Of a DNA stretch of 64,000 nt, positions 58,883 to 64,000 are shown one piece after another. The position numbers were made by a program, and so were the translations under genes. Every line of letters begins with the position of its first letter. Positions within the stretch are counted from its first letter, which is position 1. Source of the stretch: Numida meleagris (lineage: Eukaryota > Chordata > Aves > Galliformes > Numididae); contig NC_034438.1 in assembly GCF_002078875.1 (NCBI RefSeq), positions 23,015,030-23,079,029 on the forward strand. Reading direction: 5' to 3'. Below the pieces are notes generated by a model, which worked only from the letters and a program-made list of their open reading frames with translations, was not told the origin of the DNA and searched no databases.

Positions 58883-60361
58883 GTAGCTTTGTTGTTAGGG
58901 TGACTTTTTTTCTTTTGTAGCCATGTGAGTTCTTATTATAATTTTATGTTTTCTTTACTGTCATAGAATATCAGTCAAAGAACAGTGGCTTGGTTCTGGG
59001 GGTTTCCAGGCATTGTTCCAAAGTACACAGCTGAAGTGCTTCGTAAGTCTTATGAAGAGCAGGGCTTTTAACGCCCAGATCACCACCCAGTGCTTTTGAC
59101 AGAATTTTACGAACACTTAGTTTATGATCTTTGTTTCTAGCTCAACCTGACACTTTAGTGGTGGAGTGTGGTGGTTAAAAATGTGTGACTGTCCTGCATT
59201 ATGTAGTTTAAAGACAAAGAGGAAACTTCTCAGTTTCTTCTGTGCATGTGATACTTTTGGAGAAGTCTGACAATGAGGGAAGAGGATAAGAGAGTTAATT
59301 ATATTGGAAGACTCAGGAGGTCATCTTGCTGCAAGGAATGTGAAGCGCAGAGCTTCACCCAGGCTATCTGGGTGAGACTGTGCTGGGATCTGCTCCTTGA
59401 TGCCCATGACTGAAGTTTATGGTGCATGGTAGATGCCTTTAGGCAGAGTGAGCAGCCAGCTTTTCATTAATTTGTAACAGAGAGACTGGTGGGAACGTTG
59501 TTCCATGTGGTGGAGAGCCTGTAGTGAATTCCTTCAGAATAAGAAAGCTAAAAATAATTCTCTAGAAAATGTAGGCTTTAGCCAGACTCTTTGTTTTCTG
59601 AACATCCATTTGAATAGAGGTTCATAATGAAAGTAAGAAGAACCAGAAGTACCTTCTCTCTTGTCATTGTAATCTTGAAACAATTAAGCTGTTGAATATA
59701 TTTTAGTAAAGATTTTGAATTGGTCAGTAATGCTTATACATGCAGAATGCCTGAAATGATTTCGGGAATTTGTGTGCAATTTATGATTCTCTAAGAAAAC
59801 TCATGCTGTTTGTAAGCTGTCTGTACTCCTGTAACTGCCTTCCCATGTGAGGGGGCTGGGGTGGCTGATCCAACCCATCTGTTGGAGTGGATGGGCTGCT
59901 GGATCCTGCAGCAACCAAAGGCAGAGCTGAGGAAGAAGATAAAAGCCAGTTTTTGTCAGCTGCTCTGTGGAAGAGAAGAGTCTCAAGAAATTTTAATTTC
60001 CACAGGAAAGAGAACAAAGATAAGAGACCTTGGCACAGTCCTTTGAAAACAGGGGAGATATGGGTACCCGACAGTGCTGGGAGAGAGTATCAAAAGCAGA
60101 GAGCAAAGATGTAAAATGCTGGATGAGGCCGTGCACGTGCGTTTCAGCAGCAGTGCGTCCCTGAGGAGTAAACTGTAAGTGTTGAGGGTGAGAAGGAACC
60201 TGCTCCTCTTCAGTGTTTCACACTTAACTCAGATTGGTGAGGATGCCACAGTGGAGCCATTTCCTGCAGATAAATGAGTGCACTCTTTTTTTTTTCCTTT
60301 CCCCAAGGAAAGGGGAAAAACAAAAACAACAACAGCAACAAAAAAACACAACCCAAACCTG

Positions 60362-60422
60362 GAATTGTTGGAGTGCTGAGATATCTCTTGTTGCCTGCAT
60401 AACTGATGAATTGTTGGAGTGC
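60362..60422 (+). repeat. 16-bp direct repeat
   Basis: GAATTGTTGGAGTGCT occurs twice, near 60362 and near 60407, about 45 bp apart in otherwise unique DNA. It could be a trace of local duplication. No function is inferred. Confidence 0.7.
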
Positions 60423-62385
60423 TTGGCCATGAAGAGGAACCATGTGCTTTTCTGTTGTTGCTGTGAGGTGGCTCGGCTTGTCTCACCTCTTCTGTCTGGA
60501 AGTGCCAGGGCTGTTAGGTCGCTGTCAAAGGGCAACCCGCTGCAATCCCCTAGAAGCCACAGCACCATGCTGCAGGGAATGCAAACATTCTGTGCAGTGT
60601 GGAATAGGACCCAGTGCTGGCACTGAGCTCTCAGCGATCAAGGAGAAGAGCGTGGAGATACCGTCATTGCTCTGGAGACTCTTCTTGAGGCCTTAAACAG
60701 AAGATCTGAAATTGCCCCAGTGGCTGACTGGGATTGGTTTCAGTGGATGTGGTATTGCTTGTGCATCTATGAGTTGGGGAAGGAAGAAAATGAAAATAGT
60801 TGGTGTTAGTTTAAACAGCACACTCCATAAAATGAACACACATCAGAATGTTCAGCTGGATGGGCTTTCTGGATGTACAAGTCTGTGAATAAAGCTCCTG
60901 TCACTCATTTGGATGAGGGTCTGGCTAAAATATTTCTTTATCTGTGAATTTGGTGGGATTTTTGGAAATACTCAGAGATAACAAAGGTGCATTTATCAAA
61001 TGGAAATCCCATTAACATTGTGTTGAACCAGGAAAATGTAGAAATGCCCTTTCGACTGAATACAGGAATGTATTTGTTTTGTAAAATGGGGTAGGATAGT
61101 TGAACTTAAAAGCTGTTTGGGGCAATGTAAACGTATTACTTACCCAAAATACTTAAACAAAGGAAGTGTGCCCTTCACGCATTCTGTTAGGAATTAATGT
61201 TTTGCTTTAAATGCTAGTAATTTACACAGCAGTAATGTAAATTCTAAGAGACAAAAGAAATTATTTTTTCATTCCTCTTCTAAGGTGTGTCCTTCTCTTT
61301 GCTGGGCATAGCTGCATTAGGAAAGAGAGATGTGTTCAACAGTATTCTAAAGTACTAGAAGGAATTTCGTGTTTTCTTACATCTGGGCAAAGGCATTAAC
61401 AAAACTGGGAGTTAGAGAAGGACAATTGCTCCTTTATTAACTTCATAAGTAATTATAACATCTCCACTTTTTTTTTTGCTTACTACTTTAGTTTTTCTGT
61501 TAATTTGTTTAAACATTAATGCACAACACTTCCACTTCAGATCACCTATGTTACAAATGGAAGAACTATCAATCAAAGTTAATATTTAAAAGAAGTTTGG
61601 AACAAGGTTGTTCTTCCATGCGGGCAGGATGATGACAGATGTATCACTAGCAGCCTAACAAGTTTCCCCAAGATTGCTGCTGTCTTCAGTCCTTGTCCCT
61701 TCTGTGCTGGACTGAGAGTGAAGACCCAGAGTGGCATTCAGTTTGAATGCGTTCTGTGATTACAGAGGATGCACTTTAAGCAGCGCAGTTCATTTTTTTT
61801 TCACTCTTGACCTGTTTTTGTCTTAGCAGTCAGTTGTATTGAATATATAAATCTTTAAAGGTAACTTTGAAATGTTCTCAGTAGACAAGACTTTGCTTTT
61901 CAAACTTTAAGAACCTCATGGTGAAATCTTTGGTGAAGCCTTTGATCAAAAAGCCAGACTCACAGCAGTAAGGTTGTTGAATGTTAATCATTTAATTTTT
62001 CAGTAGTAGATAGTTCATAAGATTAACTGAGGTAAGTTAAAGCTTTAAAGGAATTTAAAGCAATTCAATTCTAAGAGTTCTGCTACTGGAAAACTATCAT
62101 AAACATCAAAGCTATAAAGACTAATTTTAATGATGAAGATGCTTTTTGTAGTGTAACATTCAACTTCCTTGTTCAACACTAGCAGCTACCTCTCAATTTC
62201 ATTCTTGCTAGCTGGAAGCTGTTGTGTTAGGCATGAAACTTAGAGAGCTAAGCTTGGTATTGATGTGTGCTGCCATCCTAAACTATCTATCTTCTAGGTT
62301 GGCAGCAAGTATTTGGAAACTGGATGGATAACTTCAGTAAGTTTTTGTCCTTACAAATAAGCCTGGAAAAAGTACTGAGTCTTGA

Positions 62386-62425
62386 TCCCCCCCCTCCCCC
62401 CTTTAAAAAAAAAAAAAAAAAAAAA
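62386..62425. repeat. C-tract followed by poly-A
   Basis: Fourteen of fifteen bases C (CCCCCCCCTCCCCCC) followed by TTT and a run of about 21 A. Low-complexity sequence. It could be a decayed retroelement tail, but no body lies to its left. Confidence 0.85.
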
Positions 62426-64000
62426 GAGCTTGTCAGGAGTTAAATGTGAGGTCTCAAACCCCAAATGTAGGGTGGGAATGTTCAGAATCACAAATCTGTG
62501 TGTTCTCTGCCCAGAACCAGGTTTTGCTTCGTGTGAGTATGTCAAGAGCCAGATGTTTATTTCCTGAGGGTCTGGACTCGGCTGCTGCTGGGGGAGTTCA
62601 GGCTTTTAGCCCAAAGAAGGGAATCTGTGCTGCAGAAACCACACACAGCTCCTGCCCTGCTGGAGAAGTCAGTGCCTCGATGAGGAGTGTGCGTTTCTAA
62701 GTCTGTCCATCTTCCAGAGGCTCTTCCAGCTATCAATGTCCTGGCCAAGACCACACAGAAAGTGTTTTTCATTGGTCCTTTACAAGACTGTTTTTGCAGA
62801 TAGGATTTATCTTTCTGTGCAGCAGCATGGCTGTGTCTGGTTAGTCAGTAATGGCTGCCTTTGGTTTGATGGGAAAAGCAGCCATGTCCACACCTACAGC
62901 CATGAGCAGGTGCTCCTAGGAAGAGGGTAACAGTGCTGCCTCATAACCTGTATTTCATTTGGATGTATCTGAAAAATGAGGAGGGAAAAAAAGGAAAGAA
63001 AACATTGAGTACAAATTCTTTGTAGTAAGATTTGATACAAATTAATTCAGTAGTTAAAAGCTATCCACTCTGTTACAGGGTGCAGTAAGGGTGGGCTGCA
63101 GAAGTTTGGTTCGGTATTGTGGCATCTCAAAGAAACGTACCAGATGCATTGAGTCACTACCTGTGAAGCAAGGACAAATGTCTCTTGTTATCTGTTTGAA
63201 ATGGTGGAACTCTGGCAGCTTACATGGAAGAAACATTGTAGATAGATTCCAGCGTACATCAGAAATGGATTAGTTTTCCAGGAATGTAATGGAAAAGCTG
63301 ACTTCAAACCAGTTTATTGGCAATGCTACAAGGGCTTAGCAGATGTGATAGCTTCAGCTGTGACTTGGTGAATGATGATGCACCAACATGCAGTGTTCAA
63401 ATGTTTGGTTGTTCAAGCCTTTCTTTCACCTTCAGTATTACAACACACACCTGTTCAGTTTAGGTTCTGGAAACTGGAGTCTGCGTTCAAGCCTAGGTGA
63501 GATAGTGTTTAAACTTTGACTTTATTAGAGTCTGAGCTGCTTTCAAACCAAGTGTCAAAATGCTAGAACAGTACGTTCTGTCCAACGGGTTGTGGAGTCT
63601 CTGTGGCATAGCTAAGTGTGATTTCGAGACTCATCTGTTACCTGATTGTATCAGAGATAAGGATTTGTTCTTTCAATGGTGTCTTGCCTCTCAGTTTGTA
63701 GGGATGGTTTGTCACCAACCAGCTTATGTGAGGAGTGTGGAGGTGCTCATTAGTCCCTGCAGCAAGCCCCGGTGGCAGTGGCATATGTCTCCTGAGGGCT
63801 GTTTCTGCCAGGTGGTCTGTTGTAGCCATGTGTTCATTGGGTATGCAATGTTAATAAATGCAAAATAAAAATGGAAGTTCATAGTTTTACTATGGGGTAA
63901 CTAACTGAACTTATACAGGGAAAAAAGAAAGGTGAAGTTGTCTTGAAATGTGGAAATGCTTCAAATGGCATATGTGGTTCATAGCATGTTTTGTTTGTAC

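Larger units (their letters stand above)
58883..64000. other. Unique non-coding DNA to the window end
   Basis: No gene or transposon is recognised. It contains an 8-bp-stem hairpin at 59355-59375 (TCACCCAG / CTGGGTGA), a 16-bp direct repeat near 60.36-60.42 kb, and a C-rich then A21 homopolymer stretch at 62386-62425. A 102-codon frame at 63560-63868 (+) has no recognisable domain. Confidence 0.45.

Noticed and set aside
58534..58920. 128-codon frame repeating Tyr-Ile-Leu
   Set aside because: It is a translation of the 9-bp AT array and crosses an N gap.
59356..59374. TCACCCAG/CTGGGTGA hairpin
   Set aside because: An 8-bp stem is expected by chance several times in 64 kb, and nothing around it suggests a structured RNA.
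63560..63868. 102-codon + frame near the window end
   Set aside because: Cys/Val/Leu-rich text without a recognisable domain. A 63-codon minus frame overlaps it. It does not stand out from chance.

Overview
The window reads as nuclear DNA of a bird. It is AT-rich (roughly 40% GC by eye) with long stretches lacking open frames, and its interspersed repeats are avian: CR1 LINE copies of several ages ending in the ATTCTATGATTCT-type tail, a solo LTR of the bird endogenous-retrovirus family beginning TGTCCTGGTTTCAG, and mariner DNA resembling chicken Galluhop (Mariner1_GG). No SINE is recognisable. The mariner points to a galliform such as chicken or turkey, but the species is inferred.

I recognise no protein-coding exon of a host gene in these 64 kb. 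The one clear gene signal is a CpG island at about 13,790-15,010. It looks like a TATA-less promoter with a non-coding first exon and two consensus + strand splice donors (exon ends at 14,179 and 14,275). A 16-bp-unit minisatellite (13,650-13,786) abuts it on the left. The 49 kb to its right lack recognisable exons, as expected of a large first intron or of intergenic DNA. Candidate non-coding exons bounded by good splice signals sit at 9,951-10,022 and 45,710-45,832.

Layout. 1-13.6 kb: unique AT-rich DNA with two CR1 3' ends. 13.65-15.0 kb: minisatellite and CpG-island promoter. 15-26 kb: mostly unique, with a tail-to-tail CR1 pair at 20.0-21.3 kb. 26.3-28.4 kb: minus-strand CR1 carrying a second CR1 nested inside it. 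31.1-32.4 kb: a 5' CR1 segment (ORF1 esterase plus the start of ORF2). 34.8-35.3 kb: solo LTR with a 5-bp target duplication. 38.0-40.8 kb: CR1 scrap, AT-rich tract, and a mariner that appears split by a small inversion. 42.1-43.4 kb: minus-strand CR1. 43.4-64 kb: unique DNA with two ancient CR1 remnants and a 9-bp AT tandem array interrupted by an assembly gap (Ns).

The most noteworthy observation is the mariner. Its right part (39,078-39,520, +) and its left terminal part (about 40,673-40,775, -) are complementary halves of one element, laid out as a single ~1.6-kb inversion with a breakpoint inside the transposon would leave them. Nothing in the window looks like a new multi-gene system. 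Family assignments rest on remembered consensus sequences and were not checked by database search.
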